From Paracoccus sphaerophysae (lineage in GTDB: Bacteria; Pseudomonadota; Alphaproteobacteria; Rhodobacterales; Rhodobacteraceae), in NCBI RefSeq assembly GCF_000763805.1, contig NZ_JRKS01000031.1, positions 1-34,885 of the forward strand: a DNA stretch of 34,885 nucleotides, in the 5' to 3' direction. Shown in pieces: positions 9,367 through 17,405 of this stretch. A program made the position numbers and the translations under genes. The notes beneath the pieces are model-generated. The model did not search any database. It was given only the letters and a program-made list of their open reading frames with translations, and was not told the origin of the DNA. Numbering within the stretch: the stretch's first letter is position 1; the number at the start of each line of letters is the position of its first letter.

Positions 9367-10235
9367 CCGACTGGCTCGCCCCGTTCCAGTTTCCGTTCAT
9401 GCAGAACGCCTTCTGGGCCGCGATGCTGATCGCGCCCGCGGCGGCGATGCTGTCCTGCTTCCTTGTGCTGCGCGGCTGGGCGCTGATGGGGGACGCCGCC
9501 AGCCACGCCACCGTGCCGGGGGTCGTCCTCGCCTGGCTGCTCGGCTGGCCCTATGCGGTGGGCGGGTTCCTGGCCGCGATGGCCTGCACCGTCGCGGTCG
9601 GCTTCATCTCGGGCAACAGCCGGGTCAAGGCCGACACGGTGATGGGAGTCGTCTTTTCCGGCATGTTCGCCGCCGGGGTGGTGCTGCATGTCGCCATCGG
9701 GTCCGACCTGCATCTGGATCACGTGCTGTTCGGCAACATGCTGGGGATCGAGCGGTCCGAGCTGTGGACCAGCGGCCTCATCGCGCTGGCGGTGACGGCG
9801 CTGCTGCTGGTCAAGTGGCGCGACTGGCTGCTGGCGAGCTTCGATCCGGTGCAGGCGCGGGCCTCGGGGCTGCGCACCGGCTGGCTACATTACGGGATGC
9901 TGGCGATACTGTCGGCGGTGATCGTGGCGATGCTGTCCTCGATCGGGCTGATCCTCGCCGTGGGTCTGCTGATCGCGCCGGGAGCGACGGCGTTCCTGCT
10001 GGTGCGGCGGTTCCAGGACATGCTGGCCGCGGCCTGGGTTATCTGCCTGAGCGCGATGGCGGCCGGCGTGTATCTGAGCTTCCGGCTCGACAGCGCCCCG
10101 GCCCCGACCATCGTGCTGATCCTGACGGCGATGTTCCTTGCGGCGCTGGTGCGGCGGCAGCTGCTGAACCGTCGCGCTCAGTCCCAGAAGGGTTCCAGCG
10201 GCAGGTCGCTCTCCTCGGCCAGCGCGCGGACCTGA
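9363..10235 (+). CDS. sitD: Manganese/iron ABC transporter, permease 2
   Basis: This is the second ABC-3 family permease (290 residues), paralogous to SitC. It has the equivalent coupling segment VLRGWALMGDAASHATVPGVV and the GLILAVGLLIAPGATAFLLVRRF stretch. About eight membrane segments end near residue 262, followed by a polar serine- and arginine-rich tail. The last 58 bases overlap the convergent CoA-transferase gene, so the polar tail (from about QSQKGSS) may be a recent extension after loss of an earlier stop. The function as a SitC partner is secure; the importance of the tail is unknown. Confidence 0.93.
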   Translation: MTDWLAPFQFPFMQNAFWAAMLIAPAAAMLSCFLVLRGWALMGDAASHATVPGVVLAWLLGWPYAVGGFLAAMACTVAVGFISGNSRVKADTVMGVVFSGMFAAGVVLHVAIGSDLHLDHVLFGNMLGIERSELWTSGLIALAVTALLLVKWRDWLLASFDPVQARASGLRTGWLHYGMLAILSAVIVAMLSSIGLILAVGLLIAPGATAFLLVRRFQDMLAAAWVICLSAMAAGVYLSFRLDSAPAPTIVLILTAMFLAALVRRQLLNRRAQSQKGSSGRSLSSASART

Positions 10236-10996
10236 TCCATCGTCAACGCGGCAAAGAACCCCGCCGCATCGTCCCCCGCCACCTCGGTCAGCCGGGCCGA
10301 GAAATGCGGCTCCAACGCCGCGCAGGCGACCCAGCCGTCGCGCAGGGGATAGATCGCATAGTCGCGGCCCGCCCCGGACAGCAGCCCGCCCGCGACCGTG
10401 GCGCCGTGGCGCACGGGGGCCGCGAAGCGTTCCGCCACCTGCCGCAGCCCGATCCGCGCGTGGCGCCCCGGCCGCCGGCGCTCGCGCCCCAGCAGCAGCG
10501 CCGCTGCCGCCCCCGCCGCCGCCTCGGCCCCGCCCAGATCGGCCAGCAGCGTCCGCGGCATCGCGCGCGGGTCCACGAGCCCCACCGCCGCCTGATAGGT
10601 CAGGTCGTGCCCCGGCACCTCCGGCGCGTCCGTGTCGCCGACGATCTCGACCCAGCACAGGCCGGGGTTGACCGCCGCCAGCGCCTCGACCGTGATCCCC
10701 AGCCGCGCCAGCGCCGCGGGGCGGTGGCTGGAAATCAGCAGGTCCGCCCCGCCCAGCAACTCGCGGAACCGCGCCTGCCCGGCCTCGGCCCGCAGGTCCA
10801 CCGTCTCGACCGCGAAGCCGCCGTTCATCTCGGCATACCAGCCGGGCATCAGCCCCGCGGTCATGTCGCCGGCGGGCGGCTCGATCTTGACGATCTCCAT
10901 CCCCTGCGCGGCCAGCAGCGCGGCGGCGGCAGGGCCGGGGACGTTGGCGGCCATGCAGAGGCCGCGCAGGCCGGACAGCGGAAGATCAGGGTTCAT
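10178..10996 (-). CDS. CoA-transferase family III (CaiB/BaiF), short form
   Basis: The N-terminal half follows the class III CoA-transferase pattern: LSGLRGLCMAANVPGPAAAALLAAQGMEIVKIEPPAGD, then LGGADLLISSHRPAALARLGI and a helix ADLGGAEAAAGAAAALLLGRERR. These enzymes move CoA between acyl groups or racemise alpha-methylacyl-CoA through an aspartyl-CoA intermediate. At 272 residues it is well below the usual 360-430, lacking much of the second domain. It may be a natural short form or a degenerate copy. It lies 52 bases downstream of the histidine phosphatase gene on the same strand and overlaps the sitD tail. The substrate is unknown. Confidence 0.75.
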   Translation of the reverse strand: MNPDLPLSGLRGLCMAANVPGPAAAALLAAQGMEIVKIEPPAGDMTAGLMPGWYAEMNGGFAVETVDLRAEAGQARFRELLGGADLLISSHRPAALARLGITVEALAAVNPGLCWVEIVGDTDAPEVPGHDLTYQAAVGLVDPRAMPRTLLADLGGAEAAAGAAAALLLGRERRRPGRHARIGLRQVAERFAAPVRHGATVAGGLLSGAGRDYAIYPLRDGWVACAALEPHFSARLTEVAGDDAAGFFAALTMDQVRALAEESDLPLEPFWD

Positions 10997-11048
10997 CGCG
11001 GCGCCTGTCAGTTGGGTAGCCCAGCGATAGCCGGAGCGGGCGCGCCTG

Positions 11049-11669
11049 TCATCCGCCGGGCAGGGCCTCGCCCGGCGCCCCGTCGGCGGACAGGTTCACG
11101 CAGCCCACCGCCCAGCCGGCGGGCGACACGTCGATCCGGGTCAGCGACAACGGCGCCACCCGAAAGGCCAGCGCCGCGCCGGGGCGGCCCAGCGCGCGGG
11201 ACAGCGCCGCCCGCACGGTGCCGGCATGGGCCACCACCGCGATGCGCCCGCCGCCTGCAGCCTGGGATTCCAGCGCCGGGACGATGCGGGCGCAGGCATC
11301 GGCGAAGCTCTCGCCGCCGGGCGGCGCGGTCGCGGCCAGCTGGTCCGCCGACATCGGGCCGAGATCGGGCAGATGCGCATAGGAAGCCCCCTCCCATGCG
11401 CCGAAATCCTGTTCCCACAGCGCCGCGATCCGGTCGGCGTCCCGGTCGGGCCACATGGCCGAGGCGGTCTGCCGGCAGCGCATCGCCGGGCTGACCGCGA
11501 TCCGGTCCACCGGCCCGACCAGCGCCGCCAGCGCCCGCGCCGCCGCCGGATCGACTCGGATCGTCACGTCGCGGCGGCCGACCAGCCGCCCCTGATCGTC
11601 CGCCGGCGCGTGGCGGATCATCAGCAGCGTCGCGGTCGCGGGGGTGGTCGGGGTGGTGGGGTCGGTCAT
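11049..11669 (-). CDS. Histidine phosphatase family protein
   Basis: This 206-residue branch-1 histidine phosphatase has the phosphohistidine motif RHAP (19-22), a second arginine in SPAMRCRQTA, the acid-base glutamate in QDFGAWEG and the second histidine in VVAHAGTVRAAL. The RHAP variant of the usual RHG is seen in CobC-like alpha-ribazole phosphatases of alphaproteobacteria, so a cobalamin-pathway role is possible. No other cobalamin genes are nearby, so the substrate stays open. The ATG at 11669 has GGAG upstream; the longer reading to 12821 runs antisense through the SDR gene and is rejected. It is divergent from that SDR. Confidence 0.85.
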   Translation of the reverse strand: MTDPTTPTTPATATLLMIRHAPADDQGRLVGRRDVTIRVDPAAARALAALVGPVDRIAVSPAMRCRQTASAMWPDRDADRIAALWEQDFGAWEGASYAHLPDLGPMSADQLAATAPPGGESFADACARIVPALESQAAGGGRIAVVAHAGTVRAALSRALGRPGAALAFRVAPLSLTRIDVSPAGWAVGCVNLSADGAPGEALPGG

Positions 11670-11783
11670 CCATGTCTCCGTCGCCGCCGATTTGCGCCCG
11701 GGCGGCCCGGCGCCGCAAGCCCCGCTTGCCCCCGGCCTCGCCGCCTGCTTTTCTGAACCCGAACCGGGGGGGGAGTCACGATC

Positions 11784-12527
11784 ATGGCGGGACGGCTGGC
11801 AGGCAAGCGCATCCTCATCACCGCGGCGGGTCAGGGGATGGGCCGCGCCACCGCGCTGATGTGCGCGGCCGAGGGGGCGGACGTGCTGGCGACCGACCGG
11901 GACGCCGCGCTGCTCCAGGGCCTCGCGGGGGTCGAGACCGCGGCGCTGGACGTGACCGACCCCGACGCCATCGCCCGCGTGGTAGGGGCGGCGGGCGATC
12001 TGGACGGGCTGTTCAACTGCGCCGGGATCGTCGTCAACGGGACGCTGGAAACCACCACCCAGGCCGACTGGGACCTGAGCTTTGCGGTCAACATCCACCC
12101 GATGTTCCACGTCACCCGCGCCGCCATGCCCGGGCTGCTGCGCCGGGCCGAGGCGACGGGCGGGGCGTCGATCGTCAACATGGCCTCGATGGCGGGCAGC
12201 GTGAAGGGCTTCGTCAACCGCTGCGCCTATGGCACGACCAAGGCGGCGGTGATCGGGCTGACCAAGTCGATCGCCGCCGACTACGTGACCCGCGGCATCC
12301 GCGCCAACGCGCTGTGCCCGGGCACGGTGGACACGCCGTCGCTGCGCGGACGGATCGCGGCGGCGGCGGACCCGGCGCAGGCGGAACGCGACTTCGTCGC
12401 CCGCCAGCCGATGGGGCGGCTGGCCGACGTGAACGACCTCGCGCCGATGGTGGTGTATCTGCTGTCCGACGAAAGCCGCTTTGTCACCGGGCAGGCGGTG
12501 CTGGTGGACGGCGGCGTGACGATCTAG
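11784..12527 (+). CDS. SDR oxidoreductase, 2-keto-3-deoxy-L-fuconate dehydrogenase-like
   Basis: This classical short-chain dehydrogenase (247 residues) has a Rossmann motif TAAGQGMG (13-20), NCAG (78-81), and catalytic S135, Y149 and K153 (YGTTK). ATDRD after the second strand favours NAD+. The stretches VKGFVNRCAYGTTKAAVIGLT and CPGTVDTPSLRGRI are close to the DHRS6/BDH2 group, which includes bacterial 2-keto-3-deoxy-L-fuconate dehydrogenase. That enzyme oxidises the C4 hydroxyl in L-fucose breakdown. The assignment rests on remembered similarity. It starts at ATG 11784 after GGGGGGAG and ends five bases before convergent gbpR. No fucose dehydratase partner is adjacent. Confidence 0.8.
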   Translation: MAGRLAGKRILITAAGQGMGRATALMCAAEGADVLATDRDAALLQGLAGVETAALDVTDPDAIARVVGAAGDLDGLFNCAGIVVNGTLETTTQADWDLSFAVNIHPMFHVTRAAMPGLLRRAEATGGASIVNMASMAGSVKGFVNRCAYGTTKAAVIGLTKSIAADYVTRGIRANALCPGTVDTPSLRGRIAAAADPAQAERDFVARQPMGRLADVNDLAPMVVYLLSDESRFVTGQAVLVDGGVTI

Positions 12528-12532
12528 CGGCC

Positions 12533-13474
12533 CTAGACCCGCACCGCGGCGGCAAAGATTTCCTCGCGCACCAGCGCCAGCATCCGTTCCGCTCCCGGCG
12601 ACAGGCTGCGCCCGGCCAGCGAGATCAGCTGGCACGGCGCCAGCTCGATCGGGCGGGCGAGGTCCAGCGTCGTGAACGCCGTCCCGCCGCCGACCCGGGT
12701 TAGCCGCGCGACCTCTTGCGAGACCGGGCAGACGCAGTCGGTGTCGGCCGCCAGCGCCAGCGCCACCAGCGGCGAAGACGCCGCGGTGACGTCGGCCGGC
12801 GGGTCCAGCCCCTCGGCCCACAGCGCCTGTTCGACGGCGACCCGGATCGGCGCGCCGCGATCCTGCAGCACCCAGGGGTAGGTCGCAGCCTCGGCGATCG
12901 GCACCCCCTCGCGCCCGGCAAGAGGATGCCCGCCGCGCACCAGGCAGCGCACGGTTTCCCGCACCCCGGGCTCGATCCGCAGCCCGTCGGTCGGATTGCC
13001 CGAGGGCACCCGCGCCAGCAGGAAATCCAGCGCCCCCTGGTCCAGCATCGCCAGCAGCGCGGCCGACGGGGCGACCTCGACGGCGATCTCCAGCCCCGGC
13101 GCCGCCGCCTTGAGCCGGCGCAGCGCCGGCACCACGCAGCCCAGCGCCGGCCCTGTCACCGCGCCCACCCGCACCGTGCCGGACAGGCCGCCCTGGATCT
13201 CCTCGAGCTCACGCGCGAGATCGCTGAGCCCGGTCAGCATCGCCTGCGCCCGCCGCGCCACGACCTCGCCCGCCGCGGTGGGGGTCATGCCGCGCGGGTG
13301 GCGGTCGAACAGCGGCGCGCCGACCAGCCGCTCGATCTCGGCCAGGCTGCGCGAGGCGGCGGGCTGGCTGATCCCCAGCGCCTCGGCGGCGTGGACGATC
13401 TGGCGGTGCCGATCCAGCGCCGCGATCAGCCGCAGCTGCGACAGTTTCAGCGTCTGCACGGCGCGCGCGGTCAT
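12533..13474 (-). CDS. gbpR: LysR-type regulator, GbpR-like
   Basis: The 313-residue protein has an N-terminal LysR winged helix ([42 protein letters not shown], residues 9-50) and a periplasmic-binding-like effector domain from about 90. It is divergent from chvE, as GbpR is in Agrobacterium, where GbpR controls chvE in response to sugars. This synteny and sequence similarity support the same job here; the effector is probably an arabinose- or galactose-type sugar. The ATG at 13474 has AGGGGG upstream; the extension to 13774 crosses the promoter region and the chvE start, so it is rejected. Two dyads lie in the shared promoter. Confidence 0.88.
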   Translation of the reverse strand: MTARAVQTLKLSQLRLIAALDRHRQIVHAAEALGISQPAASRSLAEIERLVGAPLFDRHPRGMTPTAAGEVVARRAQAMLTGLSDLARELEEIQGGLSGTVRVGAVTGPALGCVVPALRRLKAAAPGLEIAVEVAPSAALLAMLDQGALDFLLARVPSGNPTDGLRIEPGVRETVRCLVRGGHPLAGREGVPIAEAATYPWVLQDRGAPIRVAVEQALWAEGLDPPADVTAASSPLVALALAADTDCVCPVSQEVARLTRVGGGTAFTTLDLARPIELAPCQLISLAGRSLSPGAERMLALVREEIFAAAVRV

Positions 13475-13491
13475 GGCCTGCCCCCTCCGAT

Positions 13492-13507
13492 ATACCAGAA
13501 ATGGTAT
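13492..13507. promoter_or_regulatory. Dyad ATACCA-N4-TGGTAT upstream of gbpR
   Basis: ATACCA (13492-13497) and TGGTAT (13502-13507) form a perfect inverted repeat starting 17 bases upstream of the gbpR ATG. The half-site TGGTAT is the same as in the TGGTATACCA palindromes at 29284 and 31609, but the arms face outward and are spaced by four bases. It could be a GbpR site or a variant site for the regulator of the other two promoters. Confidence 0.45.
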
Positions 13508-13523
13508 GGCAACCGCTTTTATT

Positions 13524-13549
13524 GGCATTTGCCGAGTCCTGCAAATGCC
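13524..13549. promoter_or_regulatory. Dyad GGCATTTGC-N8-GCAAATGCC upstream of chvE
   Basis: This perfect nine-base inverted repeat has an eight-base centre, in the gbpR-chvE intergenic region. It overlaps TTGGCA (13522-13527), a possible -35 box for chvE. The length and spacing suit a LysR-type regulator such as GbpR. A 5'-UTR hairpin is the alternative. Confidence 0.5.
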
Positions 13550-13625
13550 CGCTAGCCTGCCAGCCGAGAACCTCGCGCCGATGGGAGGCGCGCGGGTCCA
13601 AGGATACGAAACGGGGAGGAAACCC

Positions 13626-14690
13626 ATGACACTCAAGACCCTGATCGCCTCGGCGGCGATGGGACTGGCGCTGTTCGCCACCACCGCCTCGGCGCAGGAC
13701 AAGGGACTGGTCGGCATCGCCATGCCGACGAAATCCTCGGCGCGCTGGATCGACGACGGCAACAACATGGTCAAGGAACTGCAGGCCGCCGGCTATCAGA
13801 CCGACCTGCAATATGCCGAGGACGACATCCCGACCCAGCTTTCGCAGGTCGAGAACATGATCACCAAGGGCGCCAAGGCGCTGGTGATCGCGTCCATCGA
13901 CGGCACCACCCTGACCAACGCGCTGGAAAACGCCAAGGCCGCCGACATCAAGGTCATCGCCTATGACCGGCTGATCCGCGACAGCGACGCGGTCAGCTAT
14001 TACGCGACCTTCGACAACTTCAAGGTGGGCGTCCAGCAGGCGGAATCGCTGGTCAAGGGGCTCAAGGAACGCTTCCCCGACCAGAAGCCGTGGAACGTCG
14101 AACTGTTCGGCGGCAGCCCCGACGACAACAACGCCTTCTTCTTCTATGACGGCGCGATGTCGGTGCTGCAGCCGATGATCGACGCGGGCGAGATCGCCAT
14201 CCCGTCGGGCCAGTCCGGCATGGACAAGGTCGGCACGCTGCGCTGGGACCCGGCCACCGCCCAGGCGCGGATGGACAACATCCTGTCGGCCAATTACGGC
14301 GACAAGCAGCTGCACGGGGTGCTGTCGCCCTATGACGGGCTGTCGATCGGCATCCTGTCGTCCGTCAAGGGCGTGGGCTACGGCTCGGGCGATCTCAAGA
14401 TGCCGATCGTGACCGGCCAGGACGCCGAGGTGCCCTCGGTCAAGTCGATCGAGGCCGGCGAGCAGTATTCCACGATCTTCAAGGACACCCGCGAGCTGGC
14501 CAAGGTCACCGTCGGCATGGTCGACGCCGTGATGGGCGGCGCCGAGCCGCAGATCAACGACACCAAGACCTATGACAACGGCAAGCTGGTCGTCCCGTCC
14601 TACCTGCTGGAGCCGGTTCCCGTCTTCAAGGACAACTACAAGCAGGTGCTGGTCGACTCCGGCTACTACAAGGAAGACCAGCTGAAATGA
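13626..14690 (+). CDS. chvE: Multiple-sugar ABC transporter, substrate-binding protein ChvE
   Basis: This is a periplasmic sugar-binding protein (354 residues) of the ChvE type, which binds glucose, galactose, arabinose and related sugars for the GguAB transporter. The signal peptide is residues 1-23 (ASA before QDKG). The mature protein follows ChvE closely: [56 protein letters not shown] (234-242) and GYYKEDQLK at the end. In the ligand loop it keeps the PYDG form I recall from Agrobacterium ChvE. The ATG at 13626 follows GGGAGGAA. It is first in the operon; a close paralogue follows after 63 bases. Confidence 0.95.
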   Translation: MTLKTLIASAAMGLALFATTASAQDKGLVGIAMPTKSSARWIDDGNNMVKELQAAGYQTDLQYAEDDIPTQLSQVENMITKGAKALVIASIDGTTLTNALENAKAADIKVIAYDRLIRDSDAVSYYATFDNFKVGVQQAESLVKGLKERFPDQKPWNVELFGGSPDDNNAFFFYDGAMSVLQPMIDAGEIAIPSGQSGMDKVGTLRWDPATAQARMDNILSANYGDKQLHGVLSPYDGLSIGILSSVKGVGYGSGDLKMPIVTGQDAEVPSVKSIEAGEQYSTIFKDTRELAKVTVGMVDAVMGGAEPQINDTKTYDNGKLVVPSYLLEPVPVFKDNYKQVLVDSGYYKEDQLK

Positions 14691-14696
14691 CGGCAT

Positions 14697-14719
14697 GGGG
14701 CGGGCACCCTGCCCGCCCC
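14697..14719 (+). terminator. Perfect GC hairpin between the two chvE genes
   Basis: GGGGCGGGC (14697-14705) pairs perfectly with GCCCGCCCC (14711-14719) around ACCCT. No T-run follows, so it more likely protects the 3' end of the upstream binding-protein mRNA or slows polymerase than terminates transcription. Confidence 0.5.
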
Positions 14720-14753
14720 GTCCGCAACCGGCGTCCAATGGGGAGGAGATGCC

Positions 14754-15827
14754 ATGACGAAACTGACGAAGCTGACGCTGGCCGCGTCGCTGGCGACCGG
14801 GCTGGCGCTGGGACTGCCCGCCGCCGCCACCGCCGCCGAGGGGCTGGTCGGGATTTCCATGCCCGAAAAGGTCACCGCGCGCTGGGTCGCGGACGGCGAC
14901 AACATGGTCAAGAGCTTCCAGGAGGCCGGCTATCAGACCGACCTGCAATACGCCAACGACGACATCCCGGCGCAGCTGAGCCAGATCGAGAACATGATCA
15001 CCAAGGGCGCCAAGGTGCTGGTGATCGCGGCGCTGGACGGCACCACCCTGTCGAACGCGCTGGAAAATGCCCATGCCGCCGGTACCAAGGTCATCGCCTA
15101 TGACCGGCTGATCCGCGAGACGCCCAACGTCGACTATTACGCGACCTTCGACAACTTCAAGGTCGGCGTCATGCAGGGTACCGCGCTGGTCGAGGGGCTC
15201 AAGGAGCGCTTCCCGGACCAGAAACCGTGGAACGTGGAACTGTTCGGCGGCTCGCCCGACGACAACAACGCCTATTTCTTCTATGACGGCGCGATGTCGG
15301 TGATCCAGCCGCTGATCGATTCCGGCGACATCGTCATCCCCTCGGGGCAGACGGGGCTGGACAGGGTCGGCACGCTGCGCTGGGACGCGGCCACCGCCCA
15401 GTCGCGGATGGACAACATCCTGTCGGCCAATTACGGCGACAAGCAGGTTCACGCGGTACTGTCGGCGAATGACGGGCTGGCGCGCGGCATCATCTCGTCG
15501 GTCAAGGGCGTGGGCTACGGCTCGGGCGACCTGAAGATGCCGATCATCACCGGGCAGGACGCCGAGATCCCTGGGATCAAGGCGATCATCGACGGCGACC
15601 AGTATTCCACCGTCTTCAAGGACACCCGCGAACTGGCCAAGGTGACCGTCGGCATGGTGAACGCCATGCTGGAAGGCAAGGAACCCGAGGTCAACGACAC
15701 CAAGACCTATGACAACGGCATCAAGGTCGTGCCGTCCTACCTGCTGGAACCCGTTTCGGTGACGGCGGCGAACTGGAAGCAGGTGTTGGTCGATTCGGGC
15801 TATTACACCGAAGACCAGCTGAAGTGA
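14754..15827 (+). CDS. chvE: Second ChvE-type sugar-binding protein
   Basis: A tandem paralogue of the preceding gene (357 residues), about three quarters to four fifths identical by eye. The signal peptide is residues 1 to about 28 (ATAA before EGLVG). The ligand loop reads SANDGLARG (237-245), where the first copy has SPYDGLSIG, so the sugar preference may differ; other differences are scattered. The ATG at 14754 follows a GGAGGAG site. Both copies sit upstream of one ATPase and one permease gene, so both probably feed the same GguAB transporter. An intrinsic terminator-like hairpin follows the stop codon. Confidence 0.93.
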   Translation: MTKLTKLTLAASLATGLALGLPAAATAAEGLVGISMPEKVTARWVADGDNMVKSFQEAGYQTDLQYANDDIPAQLSQIENMITKGAKVLVIAALDGTTLSNALENAHAAGTKVIAYDRLIRETPNVDYYATFDNFKVGVMQGTALVEGLKERFPDQKPWNVELFGGSPDDNNAYFFYDGAMSVIQPLIDSGDIVIPSGQTGLDRVGTLRWDAATAQSRMDNILSANYGDKQVHAVLSANDGLARGIISSVKGVGYGSGDLKMPIITGQDAEIPGIKAIIDGDQYSTVFKDTRELAKVTVGMVNAMLEGKEPEVNDTKTYDNGIKVVPSYLLEPVSVTAANWKQVLVDSGYYTEDQLK

Positions 15828-15833
15828 GGCAAG

Positions 15834-15861
15834 GCCCGGCCCCGCCACGGGCCGGGCTTTT
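15834..15861 (+). terminator. Intrinsic terminator/attenuator between chvE copy 2 and gguA
   Basis: GCCCGGCCC (15834-15842) pairs perfectly with GGGCCGGGC (15849-15857) around a six-base loop and is followed by TTTT (15858-15861). It ends 17 bases before the gguA start. Partial termination here would make much more binding protein than transporter, a common arrangement for ABC importers. Confidence 0.65.
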
Positions 15862-15878
15862 ACGCGCCGGGGGGACAC

Positions 15879-17405
15879 ATGGCGGCAATTCTGGAAATGC
15901 GCGGGATCGGGAAAAGCTTTCCCGGCGTGCGCGCGCTGGATCAGGTTAACCTGTCCGTCGAGCCTGGCGAAATCCACGCCATCTGCGGCGAGAACGGGGC
16001 CGGCAAGTCCACCCTGATGAAGGTGCTGTCGGGCGTCTATCCGCACGGCAGCTATGATGGCGAGATCGTCTATGACGACCAGACCGCCGCCTTCCGCACC
16101 ATCCGCGACAGCGAGGCGCGGGGCATCATCATCATCCACCAGGAACTGGCGCTGGTCCCGCAGCTGTCGGTTGCCGAGAACATGTTCCTGGGCAACGAGG
16201 TCGCCTCGGGCGGCATCATCGACTGGAAGCGGACCTGGAAGCGCACCCGCGAGCTGCTGGCCAAGGTCGGGCTGTCCGAGGCGCCGACGACTCCGGTCGG
16301 CAAGCTGGGCGTCGGCAAGCAGCAGCTGATCGAGATCGCCAAGGCGCTGGCCAAGGACGTGCGGCTGCTGATCCTGGACGAACCCACCGCCGCACTGCAG
16401 GAAAACGACAGCGCCAAGCTGCTGGACCTGATGCTGGAACTCAAGGCGCAGGGCGTCACGCAGATCATCATCAGCCACAAGCTGAACGAGATCCGCCGCG
16501 TCGCCGACCGGGTGACGGTGATCCGCGACGGGTCGACCGTGTCCACCCTGACCCGCGACGAGATCACCGAGGACCGGATCATCCGCGACATGGTCGGCCG
16601 CGACATGGCCCACCGCTATCCCGACCGCACCCCGCAGATCGGCGAGGTGCTGATGAGCGTGCGGAACTGGACCGTCTGGCACCCTGAACAGCCGCGCAAG
16701 ATCATCGACGACGTCTCGTTCGACGTGCGCCGCGGCGAAATCCTGGGCATCGCCGGGCTGATGGGGTCGGGGCGCACCGAGCTTGCCATGAGCCTGTTCG
16801 GCCGCAGCCATGGCCGCAACATCGAAGGCACCGCCAGCATCGCCGGCGCGCCCGCGGACCTGTCGACCGTCAGCCGGGCGATCGAGGCGGGGCTCGCCTA
16901 TGTGACCGAGGACCGCAAGGAGCTGGGGCTGATCCTGGAGGAACCGATCCAGCGCAACATCAGCCTTGCCAACCTCGCCGGCATCGCCTCGGGCGGGGTG
17001 CTGTCGGCGGGCCGCGAACGGCGGGTGGCCGAGGACTATCGCCGCGACCTGCGCATCCGCACCCCGGGGGTGAACCAGCGGGTGATGAACCTGTCGGGCG
17101 GCAACCAGCAGAAGGTCGTGCTGGCCAAGTGGCTGTTCACCGACCCCAAGGTGCTGATCCTCGACGAGCCGACCCGCGGCATCGACGTCGGCGCCAAGTT
17201 CGAGATCTACACGCTGATGAACCAGCTTGTCGCGCAGGGCCACGGGGTCGTCATGATCTCGTCCGAGATGCCCGAGCTGCTGGGCATGTGCGACCGCATC
17301 CATGTCATGAACGAGGGCCGCTTCGTGGGCGAGCTGAGCCGCGACGAGGCCAGCCTGGAACGTATCATGGCCCTGATCCTGCAAAGCGAAGGAAAAGCCG
17401 CATGA
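15879..17405 (+). CDS. gguA: Multiple-sugar ABC transporter, ATP-binding protein
   Basis: The 508-residue protein has two fused ATPase domains, as is normal for monosaccharide importers (also named MmsA in some annotations). Domain 1 (about 1-245) has Walker A GENGAGKST and Walker B LLILDEPTAAL; its signature is the degenerate VGKQQLIEIAKAL form. Domain 2 (about 255-508) has a degenerate Walker A (GLMGSGRTE), a good signature LSGGNQQKVVLAKWL and Walker B VLILDEPTRGID. This asymmetry is typical of the family, so only one site is fully canonical. Its stop overlaps the gguB start by four bases. It energises uptake of sugars brought by the ChvE proteins. Confidence 0.95.
   Translation: MAAILEMRGIGKSFPGVRALDQVNLSVEPGEIHAICGENGAGKSTLMKVLSGVYPHGSYDGEIVYDDQTAAFRTIRDSEARGIIIIHQELALVPQLSVAENMFLGNEVASGGIIDWKRTWKRTRELLAKVGLSEAPTTPVGKLGVGKQQLIEIAKALAKDVRLLILDEPTAALQENDSAKLLDLMLELKAQGVTQIIISHKLNEIRRVADRVTVIRDGSTVSTLTRDEITEDRIIRDMVGRDMAHRYPDRTPQIGEVLMSVRNWTVWHPEQPRKIIDDVSFDVRRGEILGIAGLMGSGRTELAMSLFGRSHGRNIEGTASIAGAPADLSTVSRAIEAGLAYVTEDRKELGLILEEPIQRNISLANLAGIASGGVLSAGRERRVAEDYRRDLRIRTPGVNQRVMNLSGGNQQKVVLAKWLFTDPKVLILDEPTRGIDVGAKFEIYTLMNQLVAQGHGVVMISSEMPELLGMCDRIHVMNEGRFVGELSRDEASLERIMALILQSEGKAA

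Noticed and set aside
14754..15827. Second chvE copy as an assembly duplicate
   Set aside because: The two copies differ at many codons, in the signal peptide and in the ligand loop, so they are true paralogues.
13209..17384. Minus-strand open frame of 1391 codons across chvE, chvE and gguA
   Set aside because: It is a third-position GC shadow of well-recognised plus-strand genes, with low-complexity His/Asp/Gln/Arg-rich translation and no family features.
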